From Setaria digitata (lineage: Eukaryota; Nematoda; Chromadorea; Rhabditida; Setariidae), in the NCBI GenBank assembly GCA_003640385.1, contig RCAB01000094.1, positions 1-64,000 of the forward strand: a stretch of DNA of 64,000 bases, read 5' to 3'. The position numbers were made by a program, and so were the translations under genes. The notes under the pieces were generated by a model. That model searched no databases and was not told the origin of the DNA. It was given only the letters and a program-made list of their open reading frames with translations. This document shows, one piece after another, positions 51,397-63,541 of this stretch (position 1 is its first letter; every line of letters starts with the position of its first letter).

Positions 51397-54300
51397 ATGA
51401 ACGAAAAGGATGGTACCAGTCTTCGGTTAAAGATTGATGATAAATGGCTACTAATAACAAGGGATTTCCAAATGAGGCATCCAGGCGGAAGTGTTATCAC
51501 CCATTACAGGTTTGTTCTGATCCAGTCTTCTAGCGAACTAATTTTAAAAAATTATAAGCTAAAAAATAATCAGTAGTTTAATTGACGAACAATTTAAGTA
51601 AAAATAGTCTGACATCATCAGATGACACCATTAATGTCGCATCATTAGTGCTGTTAAATAAGAAATCATAAGAAATAATTATTAATTTTTAATTACAGGA
51701 ATTTTAAAATATTCACATCGTTTCCAAACAGTTTGTTACTAAATTTAATGCGTTAAATTAAATTACTAATTAAGTAAAATTAAATCATAAAAAATTCAGT
51801 CAAGAAGTGTTAAAAATTCAGTTTTGCTTTCTCTCTCTCTTTTTTTTTTTCCTTCGGGAAATTTCAGGAATGCCGATGCTACACAAATATTTCATGCTTT
51901 TCATGAAGGAAGCAAAACTGCTTATAAGCAGTTAGAACTAATTAAGAAACGAAATTGTACCGATGAGAAGGATAGGCCTAACACCACCAGTGGTTAGACA
52001 TATTTCTGTTTCCTTGTTAGTGCTAAGTTACAATTTAAATTTTTTTTTTATAATTCCACAAGTTCGTAAAGTCGTCACATTTCGCACCTTAATCATTCAG
52101 AATTGTAAATGTTAGTAATAATTCAGATGATAGTTGCGCCGATGAAATAAATGTATCATCTTATAACCTTCCAAAAATAAAGGTAATTATTACTTAGAAA
52201 TAACGCTCAAGTGGTATTAAACAAATCATCTAGATTTTCATTCAGTACATGTAATTTATATAATTGAAATGAATTCTTTTCAGTACTAAAATTTGAGAGA
52301 GAAATAATTTTAGTACTATTAGTTAAAAGAAAAAATAAACACATAAATAAAAAGAGAAGTAATTGTATCATTTAGGAAAAACAAATAGTGGAAAATTTTG
52401 TTGCTTTGCGAGAAGAAATCATATCTGAAGGATTGTTTGAAGCTGATCCAAATTACTACATTTATAAGTGTACCGAAGCATTTGCTTTATTACTGCTCGC
52501 TTTCGTACTGCAATATTTTGCATGGTATTTATTTAATTTCTTTGTTATTTCCATTTTTTTTTTTTCTTCACTTTCTTTAAGTAAAATCATTAATTTGAGA
52601 TGATGATAAGATTAAGGGGGAAAAAAAAAAGAGAAAAGAAATGCGATAATTTCTTTCAGGTATCTGACATCAGCAATAGTTTTAGCACTTTGTTGGCAAC
52701 AATTTGGTTGGTTAACACATGATTTTTGCCATCAGCAACCTAGCAAAAATCGCCAAATAAATGATTTCTTCTCTTTAATTTTTGGTAATATTGTTCAAGG
52801 ATTTTCGCGTGATTGGTGGAAAGAAAAGCACAATACTCATCATGCTGCAACAAATATTGTTGGACAGGTATTCCGTATTTATCATTATTCTGTATTTATC
52901 ACAAATTATCATCATTCTCGATATTTTAATATTGCTTTAATAAATGTGAGATTTTTTTTTTTGTATTTTCATTTGTACCTTTTTAGGATGGTGATATTGA
53001 TTTAGCACCATTATTGGCATTTGTTCCAGATGATTTGAAAAAGTACAAAAATTTATTCGAACATATCATTTCAAAGGTTAATTTTTATAATTTTTTTGAC
53101 TATCCCAGTCAATTTTCTTTTTTTTTTTTTTCTTTAGCTTTTAATATTTTCTAACAGTCAACAATTTTTTTTTCCACCATTAAATTTTATTATCTTCATT
53201 TATGGAACTTCCTTTTAGATTATTCCATATCAACATTTCTATTTCACACTTATGTTACCCTTCTTACGATTCTCCTGGACAATACAATCCATCTTTTTTG
53301 TTATCGGAGCACCGCAAAATGAATACAAACAACATGTCATTAACGCTTCTGCCGAACAGGTCAATTTAATCACATGATTGGCCATTTTGGAATATTGAAA
53401 TAAAAAATAATCATAAAAAAAAAAAATGAATTTCAAATGAAATTATATGAAAATACTAAATCATTTCCTTTTCTTTTCAGAAATTAACAACCATTTGTTG
53501 CTATTTTAAATTAACTGCATGCAAAATTCAGGTTTGCATTCTACTACACTGGTCATGGGTTATCATCCAACTTTGGCTCCTTCCTACAATTTCAACAAAA
53601 ATTATGTATTTTGCAATTAGCCAACTAGGTGCCGGTTTTCTTATCGCTCACGTTGTTACTTACAGCCACAATTCTGTTACTAAATTTCCCTGTAAGTTTG
53701 TAATAATGCATTTGTTATCAATATAAAATAAGCATTTATAAAAGATGTATAATTAGCAAATATTCAATTTGTGTAGCACAATTAATAAACACAAGCAAAA
53801 AGTATGTAAATAAATATGTAGGAAAAGGTGACAAACTACTCGGTTCATTTGAAGCATAAATATGGTCAGGGGAAAAAATACCTATCGGGAAGTCACTTTT
53901 TGTCAGACTTACCTGTACACTAGCACTACTTGTTATAGTAAGTGATTTCAATGCATTAATTATATATTTTGAAGATCTTCAATTATTTCTATTTCAGATC
54001 ACAGTGGTTTGTTAAATAACTTCCCATGCCTTCATATACTGACAACTCGTAACATGCTACCGTCTCCAATTGTTGATTGGTTTTGGGGTGGTCTCAATTA
54101 TCAGGTGATGCTTAATTGCAAAATTTACAATTTTCATGGGAATACACTTTTTTTTTTCTCCTGAATAATGCTATTCTAGGAAATACTTCCTAGTACTTCA
54201 GAAAATACTACAAGTTCGAATATTTCAGATTGAACATCACTTATTCCCTACAATACCTCGTGCGAATTTACAACGGGTATCATTGAAGGTTAGAAAATAT

Positions 54301-54438
54301 TGTGAAATGAACGACCTTCCTTACTTAGTAGATGGCTACTGGACAGGATACAAGTTAATTCTTCGTCAACTCAGAAGTATCGCCGACTCGGTAAGCAAGA
54401 TTACATGTCCCAATAGCGAAACCTTATGTGATGATTAA
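51397..54438 (+). CDS. fat-3: Front-end fatty-acid desaturase, FAT-3-like (delta-6 type), 452 aa
   Basis: Cytochrome b5-fused desaturase expected to convert C18 linoleic or alpha-linolenic acid to the delta-6 products, upstream of the delta-5 step. Exons: 51397-51509, 51868-51992, 52127-52182, 52376-52524, 52660-52867, 52987-53076, 53219-53359, 53532-53691, 53998-54104 and 54229-54438. HPGG is at 28-31. Histidine boxes are H-D-F-C-H-Q (168-173, the Gln at position six as in C. elegans FAT-3), H-N-T-H-H (205-209) and Q-I-E-H-H (383-387). S-R-D-W-W-K-E-K-H and G-D-I-D-L-A-P-L are FAT-3-like. Exon 8 could instead begin at 53481, after a stronger TTTTCTTTTCAG acceptor, adding 17 residues in frame, two of them adjacent cysteines. 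The C-terminus C-P-N-S-E-T-L-C-D-D extends slightly past the family core. The tandem arrangement with the FAT-4-like gene suggests an old duplication. Confidence 0.95.
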
Positions 54439-55607
54439 AAACATTCGAACACATTTTTTTTCTATCAAGCATTTCTCATAAGCATGAACCACTTCATTTC
54501 TTAATAACTTGCATGGCAACGCAAACTACAAGAACAGCAGCTAAAATTATTTAGAGCTTGACGATAAGGTGTACCAGAAACATGTGGAAAATTTTTAACA
54601 TATCTAAGAGAAAGTCCACCTTTTCTCTTTTTAGATTCTAATTTCGAAATTTCTCTTTAGATTCTAATTTCGAAATTTCTCTTTAGACATTCCGTCAGCC
54701 CCGAAAAAAAGAATGATACATCAAATATGAAAACATACGAATGATAAAGCTGCGGTATAAACGAGCTTTTCTTATTAAAATATTTAAATTTCTATATCTC
54801 GAGGAATTTTGAATTTCGGCTCAAAGGTCTTTTATATATAGCTAGACTGAATGAAATCGGATATCAGTGCATACATAAGACAACATATATCAATTATAAA
54901 GTGCCTGAAAGATATAGTAAATAAGCAAAATCTGCGTCTAAAATTTGTAAAAATATTAACATGAAGATTTACAAAAACATTAATGTGAAGTATTGTTTTT
55001 GACAATGACCTACCAATTTACAATCGTAGTTTGCCTGAGAAGTTCTCATAATTTTAACCGAATCCAGAACAGCACCAAGCAAATATTCAAAATATCACAA
55101 CAAACCAGGAAAAGCAGCAGATATTAAATGTCGGAATAATGAAAACTCAAAAAGCAGTAGTAAACTGTGGATAAGACAGACATGCATTTCCATTTCCTAA
55201 ATAAAGTATAATAAATATGACAGTAAAAAGGAAACTAATATGAAGTATTTGCAGAATAACTGAAAAAAAAATGTTTATAACTCATTAAGCACAAGAGAAA
55301 AAAGAAATTGAGATTTAAATTCGACTTGATATAAACTTGTTTCAACTTGATTGTACATCTCAAAAGCAGATATTGGATAAAAATATGGACTAAGGACGAC
55401 AAAGTTGTGGTTCTAATTTTACAGATGCAAACAATAAGCCTATTAAAAATCGACAAGAGTCAATCACAAGATGACTAGCGAACTAATGATTTATGCTACA
55501 TGAACTGCCATACATTTACGAGAGTAAGCGCGGAACAAAAAGATGTAGTTCACTTCATTCAAATAGTGAAATTTGAAGAAATTTTCCTCCTAACCACATC
55601 TAAGCCT
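54439..55607. other. Spacer between convergent desaturase and protease genes
   Basis: No supported gene. It contains the 26-bp tandem duplication at 54635 and the 3' flanks of both genes. A minus-strand open frame at 55235-55456 has no splice or domain support. Confidence 0.5.
54635..54686. repeat. 26-bp tandem duplication, two copies
   Basis: The unit ATTCTAATTTCGAAATTTCT plus CTTTAG occurs twice in perfect tandem. It contains the palindrome TTTCGAAA. Confidence 0.9.
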
Positions 55608-58600
55608 TTAGTGTTTGATTTCAAATCGCCATAAATCAGATGGATTTTCGACGCTAACGATAGAGGTTAATATACCGAAAACTCCAGGAATAACCATTGC
55701 CGGTGCAGTTTTTTGCAGCAATGAACCAATAATAACAGTAACAATCAGACCGAAAATAAATGCGTAGAAAGTTGGAAAGAACACTCCAACATCGTACATT
55801 TCTGTGAATTTCAATACAATATTCAAGAAAATTCCTGCAAAAACCTCAATTTACCCCCCGTCATTTGTTATATCTGATATCTGGCATTCTTACAATGTCA
55901 CCACACAATTAAGAACAAGCATCGAAAAACAGCTATGAATTAGGTTATTTTGAAGCTGAACTATTATTTTGAAACTTAAATACAGAATACTGAATAATTC
56001 ACATTAGTTACATGGAAATACTTGGGACGCTACTTTAAAACTAGATTTAGCAATGCTTAATTTGGATTCGGCTTTGCAGTTTAGTAAACAATTGAAAAGT
56101 TGTTACCTGGCACTATAACGTCGACAGTTGAAATCTTTACGAGCTTGCCATTTTTTCCTGTCGGAAGAAATAACATAACCGGTGAACGAGAGTGCTCGGT
56201 TACCAATGCTACAATGAGGAAACAAATGTTTGCAGGAAATAATACAGAGCAATTTAATAATTTTTAATGATTATAATGGTAGAAACAATCTCAGGTACTC
56301 CTGAACTTCAGTTTTCGCCTCTCTATCCATATAAATGAAAATCAAACCTGATGGATACTTCCACACATACAGTGCATTTATTTCGTCCCCTGCCCTCAAC
56401 AATAACTATCCATCATATAATGATTATGAAAGCTTCTGCGGTATCAAGATATAATCACAACTCAGAGATATTATAAATGAAGAAACTAACGAAGAAAACT
56501 GATGCCAAAAGTCCAAAACAAATCAAATAAAATCATCCCAAGAAGAAATATGAAGCCAGCGCAATAACTTGAGGTCTAAAAATAAAGTCAGTATTTTAGA
56601 CACTAAAAGAAATGAAATGAAATGAAATTTAATGAAAACTTTATAAATGATGAAAACGAATTTACAAGTTTTTGAAACCTACGAAAACTCATCCGACTTA
56701 CACAGAATTCATTATACCTTGGGGAGTTAAGCGAATTTTACTTCCCAAAACAATGGCTCAATTAAAATGCATCATTAGATAAAAAAAAAAAACTTCCCAC
56801 TGAACTGAAATAGATGACAAGAGAAGCATATCTCAAATACCATATCTTGTTAAAATTAGACATTCACAATGTGCACTCGATACCTTACAGAAATTTTTAC
56901 AAAATCTATTTTTTAAGAGAATTATAAAACCCTTACTTCAGTACGAGCAATAATGACGTAAGAAGTTGCAATACCCAAAATATCGCTAACAATCCATGTC
57001 CACTTTATCTCGTGGAAAAGTCCTAATGAAATAGCAATAATCATTGCCAATAAATTCATTCTAGGATGATGATGGTAAAACATGTAATCTGTAATCGTTT
57101 TAAATTGGAATATATGTTGAAAAAGACAACTGATGAGTTTAAATTAAAATCTACTTCAAAAACAAAAACAAAATCTTAAAAATCGCGCTGAAAAAAATCT
57201 GATAACATTTGAAACTTGAAGAAAAAATACGAAGTTTGACATTCAGTATTAAATATAGAACAAGAAGACAGATCTGCTTAAATTCACACCGCCTGCAGCA
57301 ACAGCTGTTTAAAATTAAGTGTTGAATCTCGAGCTTCATTTTAGTATATTATCATATAAAATACAGGTGACACAGCTTTTCATACAAAAAGGGACTTAAT
57401 TAAGGTTATCAGAATTTCTGAAAGGTCATTTTTTTAACTTTCTAACATGAAGGATCAGTGGATTTTTCCGACCATGTGGGAATCATACTATTAGATTAAT
57501 AGGATCATTAGAGTCATCTCGCTTATGAATGCGAAATCAGTAATCTTCTGAGGTGTAATTATACGCTGAAGAGCAGAAACTATTTTAAGTTTTGCCTGTT
57601 TAGAATCGCATTATAGATGAAAATTAAAAACAAAAACAAGAAATTGAAAGCTACATTGCTTCTCTCTTTTTCCTCATATTTTTTGTTAGCGCAACAATTC
57701 AACTGAACAATCAAAAATGTAAAAAAAAGATTGAAGTTTCATGAAAGGAACTGGAAGCTGCACACAAACTAAAACGAAGATATTATTAATCCAGCTTCAC
57801 AGATCAATCTCGTGGATTAAAATGGATAACTGCATTGTGGGGATGAAGGAGAGGAAGGAAGGTTTGTCTGCTTTGACTAGCATCTAACACAACATTTTGT
57901 TCCACAGCTAAATGATTGTGCCATTAACTTTTTAAAGGAAACCAGTAATGGAACTTACAGAACTTATTATCAAATATTTCAACAATTGTAATCCATACAG
58001 CAACTACACTCAACCAAAGCGGCACATGGATACAAATCAGATGAGCCAAGGAATCCAAAAGAGACCCTGATTTACTAACTGACGGCAACCGCACCACTGT
58101 TACCACTTCACTCACTGAAGGCAAGAAAGAAATCTGAAATATAAGATAAGCTAAAACAAACACTCAAAACCAAAAATTTCCTTTAAAATCTTATTCAAAA
58201 ATAAAACGTCTTGTACTTCAATCAACATACTTTGCCAATTTTTTTATATATCTCAGATCGTTTACGCTCAACAGCCAGTTCATGATCGCTGAAGATGGAT
58301 GATTTTCTTGTTAACGGTGCTTTTTTGAAGGAAACGTCCATTCCATCACTCGAAGTTGCTTCACGAGCGTTCAAATTTTCACTTACCGCCTCGATTTCTG
58401 CAAAGACAAAACAAAAATATTTTGCGCGGAAGTGAGGAGAAATTAAACAACACTTTCATAAATCGAGAACTGCTGATCTCTAGCCACATGTTTCTAGAAG
58501 ATAAGCGAAAAGTGTGGTAGTATTTCTACCCAAACATTCATGTGAACTCAGGAAGCCCATATTTTTTACCTTCTTTTTTTTCTTGTTTTAGTACAAATCT

Positions 58601-59356
58601 TTGCTTATTTTGTACTCATTTCTTCGTTTTTTGTCTTTTTTTTTGGAAATGAAAAAAAAAACTCTTGCTAGAGATAATAAAAACAGTGCAGCTAATATGA
58701 TAAGCTCTAATGATTATTGTAAATTCAAGTTCTCACACTAAGAATCCATTATTAAAGACATATACAAATTTCCAAAAAATTTTTTTAAATTAGGTAATGG
58801 AGAATAGTGAAAAATTTACTGCTTGCAAATTCTGAATGAGCTGATTTGCCCAAAGCACTTGATGATCGTGTCTAAAATTGTTGATTAAATACAATAGTTT
58901 GAAACTAGAACAATAATATTTAAAAGCAAAACATAGAAAAATTCATGAATTCAAACAAAGCGACAAAAAAAAAAGATCTAATCGTACTTTCTGAGACATA
59001 ATTTCCTCTGTGTCAACATCCTCAGTTCGTTTCAAACCATAATGTAAGATAACCAGCAAAACTGATAGTATCAGCGGGGCCATAACTGCGCCAGTACATT
59101 CCAAGAATATCACTCTTTTTGTATCACGCTAAAGTGAAATTGGAAAACTTGAAATTTTAAAAGTGAATTAGAGCTACAAAACTTTGTATCTATTTAATGT
59201 AACAAAATTAAAAAAAAAAAAAAAAAAAAAAAGAAAAAGACGGAAAAATCAAACCTCAAAGAAGTAAATAGCATAAGAACGTCGACAACCGGAATAAATA
59301 ATAACTGCAGCAAGCAGGATCAATACATTCCGAACCAAAAGAACGAAGTATTCCAT
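55608..59356 (-). CDS. Divergent signal-peptide-peptidase-family protein, 400 aa
   Basis: Presenilin/SPP-type (GxGD) intramembrane aspartyl protease family; C. elegans members are imp-1 to imp-3. Nine exons in consistent phase: 59356-59255, 59128-58988, 58871-58820, 58397-58231, 58133-57959, 57088-56937, 56575-56491, 56208-56107 and 55834-55608. The N-terminus is a membrane anchor (L-V-R-N-V-L-I-L-L-A-A-V-I-I), followed by a second TM, a Ser/Lys-rich cytosolic region (about 78-155) and the conserved TM core. W-T-W-I-V-S-D-I-L-G-I-A matches the W-x-x-N-N-x-x-G region of SPP. The first catalytic motif is F-D-L-F-W (Asp281) in place of Y-D-x-F-W. The second is S-T-V-D-V-I-V-P-G (Asp321) in place of G-L-G-D. 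The P-A-L motif reads A-P-A-M (369-372). Both aspartates are kept, so activity is possible, but the flanking residues are unusual. The start is the first ATG of an exon encoding a hydrophobic N-terminus. It is convergent with the desaturase pair. Confidence 0.9.
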
Positions 59357-60194
59357 GTTTTTTACATGTGATTTTCGGATTCCGTATGCTAAAATTTATG
59401 CATCTCATATTTTTAGATAATATGAATTAATTCGTTTCATTCTTTTAGCGAATAACATTTCTCAAAATGCAAATTTATCCAACATAATCAGGAAAAGGAA
59501 GCAAATCGATGAAGCAAAAATATGAATAATTCATTTACGGAAAATGAAAAAAGTAATAATTTTCATTACGGTAAAAGATGCTTATCGTATCGAAAAAAAA
59601 GTAGGAGAAGCTTTTTCACTTTACATCTTCATAAATGAGAGGGCAGGTGGTTGCTTACCCTTCATCTACGAAAAAGAAAAAACAGAATAATTTATCACGG
59701 AAACGGTAAAAGAACGAAGGCGAAAAAAAAAAAAAAAAAAAAAAAAAACACNAAAAAGCTCCGGAAAATATATGCATTACATTGTATAGTTAACTTAAAT
59801 CACTGTCAAATTTAAGCAAACAAAAAAAAAAAAAGACTTGAACTTGAATCAAGGAAAAAAAAAACCAAAGAATAAATTTAAAAAAAAAAAAAAAACTAAA
59901 ACTTAAATTTAAAGCAAAATAAATAAATGAAAGAAATTTGAAAAGAAAGGGAAAAAGATTTGAGAATATCAAATGAAAAGGAGCAAAAAGAATGAAAAAA
60001 GAGTGAAAAGAGATAGAGACAGAAGATAAATGAATCTGACACAACTCAACTAAATGTTTCATTAATTTTAATCTCGAAAAATAAAAAATAAAAAAAAAGT
60101 ACCGAAACAAAATTGTCTGTGTTGTGACGGAGACGCCAACAGAACACGCAATCATTTAGCCATTGATTTGTTTGGTCTGCGCAAACGCATCTCG

Positions 60195-60433
60195 TTCATC
60201 AATATACACGCAGACAGACAAATAAACACACACACAGACACACACACGCACACACATATATATATATACACACACGTGTTCACACACATACATCAATTCA
60301 CGTCAACATNATTCATCAATATACACGCAGACAGACAAATAAACACACACACACACACAGACACACACACGCACACACATATATATATATATACACACAC
60401 GTGTTCACACACATACATCAATTCACGTCAACA
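60195..60433. repeat. Duplicated CA/TA-rich block around an N
   Basis: Bases 60195-60309 are repeated almost exactly at 60312-60433, differing mainly in CA and TA unit number. The single N at 60310 sits between them. Inside each copy are (CA)n and (TA)n microsatellites and the shared tail CACGTGTTCACACACATACA. Confidence 0.9.
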
Positions 60434-60784
60434 TACACCCACGCACACTGGGTCACGTGACCGACTGTTCATGCACACCGTCGCCGCACTTGTTCACACT
60501 GACCCACTCACGTCACATACTTGCTTACGTACCTCCCTACATGCATACTTTCATTACCCCCAATGACATGCATATTATACAATGGTTTTTAGGCATTTAT
60601 ACAAAATATAGACGTGATTTTGACGTGACTACTGTATAAAGTATGAAGTGTAACATAAAATAGATACTAAGGAGCAGAAAGGTGCGTGACGTGTAGTGTT
60701 GAAGTAATGCAAATACGAACGATGCAGACACATGCTTGCTTAAAGCTATTGTATAAGTACTGTGGATATTTCGGATTGTTCACA

Positions 60785-60919
60785 ACACGTTTCCTTTCCT
60801 GATTCGAAGGAACACGTTTCCTTTCCTGATTCGAAGGAACACGTTTCCTTTCCTGATTCGAAGGAACACGTTTCCTTTCCTGACTCGAAGGAATTCGTTT
60901 TCTTTTTTGATTTCGAAAA
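60785..60919. repeat. 27-bp minisatellite, four copies plus a decayed fifth
   Basis: The unit begins ACACGTTTCCTTTCCTGATT and repeats every 27 bases at 60785, 60812, 60839 and 60866. The fourth copy has one change and a fifth (60893-60919) is decayed. The unit length is a multiple of three, and two minus-strand frames remain open through it, one reading N-Q-E-R-K-R-V-P-S repeated. Confidence 0.92.
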
Positions 60920-63541
60920 AATAGACAAAATTTTGTGAACAGTAGTTTCAAATGATTTGTTAAAATTATAAAAGAACATCTACTTTTGATGAAAAAAAGA
61001 ATGATAACTGAAAGAATTATTCTCCATTTTGTCTATATTAAAATGATAGATGACTGAACGAATCATTTCCGATTTTGTCCATATTATTGGAAAACGACAA
61101 ATGGGATGAAATTCGATTTTTAGGAAATAATAATAGCTTAAAAAATATGGATAAGAAATGAAAAGAGAATTGGTTAACTTTTTCATTCACACTTCTACAG
61201 TGATGTGCTGTTGGAGAATTTCTTAAAAATTTATGAGGGAATGTAAAATTGATAGCTTCTAGTGTAGGAATAAATGATTCCCAATGAATTCAAGCAATGT
61301 TTCGAAAAATTAAAATGTTTTTTTTTTTTTTTGTGAACTGATAAAATACTGTTAACAGCCTACCTTTCTGTTATTATACCTGAAATGAATAGTACGATAT
61401 TTATCATCAAGCGGGGAATTTTTTCATAGTACAAAGATATTTTCAAACAGAAAAAGTATATGAAAAGATTAATTAGCAATTACTGAAATGTTCAATTTCT
61501 CTTCTTTTTTTTCGATTAGATTTTAAAAATTATGGATTTTTAATAAAATTTTTGGCTTATTTTGACTGTTAAATAAACTATTAAATTTTGATTTTTTCTT
61601 TTTTGAGAAATACATTAGATTTATTGATTACTTTGCACGGTGAAATTTCATTTATCTCGTCTTGAAGTTATTTTAAGTTTCATTTTTATTCATTAGCATT
61701 AATTCAATACAGTTCAAAATTAGTTCTTTTTTGTTCTCTTCAAATTTTTCTTTTTCCTTTTTTTTTTCTTTTTTTTTTTTTTTTCAAATTGCCATTTTAT
61801 TAAATGAGAAAATAAAAATGGAATTAAAATTATGCATTAGCAGTTTTCAGCATTTTTTTTCTTTTTTAGCTATGCACAGCATGTTACCAATAATCAATGA
61901 AATGTAGTGTAAGGGAAAAAATGTGAAGCATTAAAAGAAGCATAGTAGGAGAATATGTGACAAACAAAGGGAAATAGATGGCGTATAGCAAGAGTTAGGC
62001 TTAGGATAAGACTAGAACTTTCAGGACTTAGAATAGTCTTCATCTTCTTTCAGGATGCAGCCACTTTTATATTCTGTTTTCAGGAGTAGTAGTGTATCGT
62101 TTTTTTTCATCATACATTATCATACACGTGTCGCAGTGTCTCTCATCCTTTGATGATTCAAATTAATTAATCCTTCTTTTTTTCTTATTTTCATGCATGT
62201 ATTGTTCTGAATTTTGTTAATATTAGAAAAAAAAAACCATTATTGTTTTTTTTTTTTTTTTTTTTTGAAATAGAATAAATTTAATTAATGCTCCTTTTTT
62301 CTTTTCAATTTGAAACATCTTCAGCAATAGAGTTATTTCGGTTATTTGCTGATACAAATTTTACATATCAATTTTCTCCGATTATACGAGCTACTTTTTT
62401 TTTTTTCTTTTTCAAAAACTGACCTAATAAAATTGTCAATTTTCCCTAACCCATTTTATCCTCATTTACACATCTACCACTTTAGCATATATTCAAAAAT
62501 ATGAAATACAATAGGAGTATGAATTCTCATTTATTTCATATATTATAATATAAAAGGATAAGAAAAAGGAAAAGAAAAAAAAAAAAAAAAAAAAAAAAAA
62601 CTTACTGCTATGTAAAAGAATTTATTTATTGTTTTTTGTTCATCAGTACGCTAAAAGTTAGACATTTACAAAAAATTTATTAAAAAATATTTTACAAACT
62701 CAAAAAATTGAATCGAAGAATTAATTAAAAGTTATTCCCATAATTTTTCCTGAACTAGATGCTTTTTTGCTGAAAGAATCTCTCCCAAAAGTTTCCAAAA
62801 GGATTTAGAATCTACAATGGTAAATGAATATTTGGATAAAATATATGTATGTCCGAATTGGCAAAATGCTCCCAAACCTATAAAAGATCAAATTTCGTTG
62901 TTATTCAATCATTCTGATTGCTATTTAGCGACATGTGATTGTTGATTACAATGGTTGGTTTCTTGTCAAATCGTAAATCTTATCACGCTTTGCATTCTCT
63001 CTGCAAATGGTAGAATCTTTTTTTTTTTTTTCTTTTTTTTTGCTTAATAACTATAATTAAAGGAAAATAATAATACTATCTAGTCGTTGTTGTTAATTTC
63101 TTAACACGATATTCTCAGTTAACCTGGAAAAAATTACTGTTATATGCTAGAATGTAGGTCTATTTTCACATTACCATCTTTATGATCGTAAAATATTTTT
63201 TATGTATATTTAATTTGCAACAAAAATTTAATGTATAATTACTGAGGAATTCCACTGCACAGTGTATTTTTTGAATGAACAGAAAAATTGGAATGTGAAT
63301 TCATTTTCTTACATTTTTGAAGTGATGATCTTTTTAGAAATAGCGAAACTGGAGTTGTTCTTTTGCCGGAACGGAATGCGGGTTTCTGTGGACCAGTTTC
63401 AGGAATAATTATGTTGCGTACATGCCTGAAGCATACGGTCGGGCTGCTGCCTACCACAACTTATATTCAGTCAGTGGATAGAAATTCGTCCTTTATTCTG
63501 TATAGTGCATTTCTTCCTTGTTTGGATTTAATTTGTTGAAT

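Larger units (their letters stand above)
59357..63541. other. Low-complexity intergenic region
   Basis: Over 4 kb without a supported gene. It holds A-rich stretches with an N at 59752, a duplicated CA/TA-rich block around the N at 60310, a 27-bp minisatellite at 60785 and many poly-T runs. The segment 63320-63500 is notably less AT-rich and open on both strands, and is probably the promoter or leader of the gene starting at 63542. Confidence 0.5.

Noticed and set aside
60785..60919. CRISPR-like array
   Set aside because: The units are directly abutting with no spacers and the genome is eukaryotic; it is a minisatellite.
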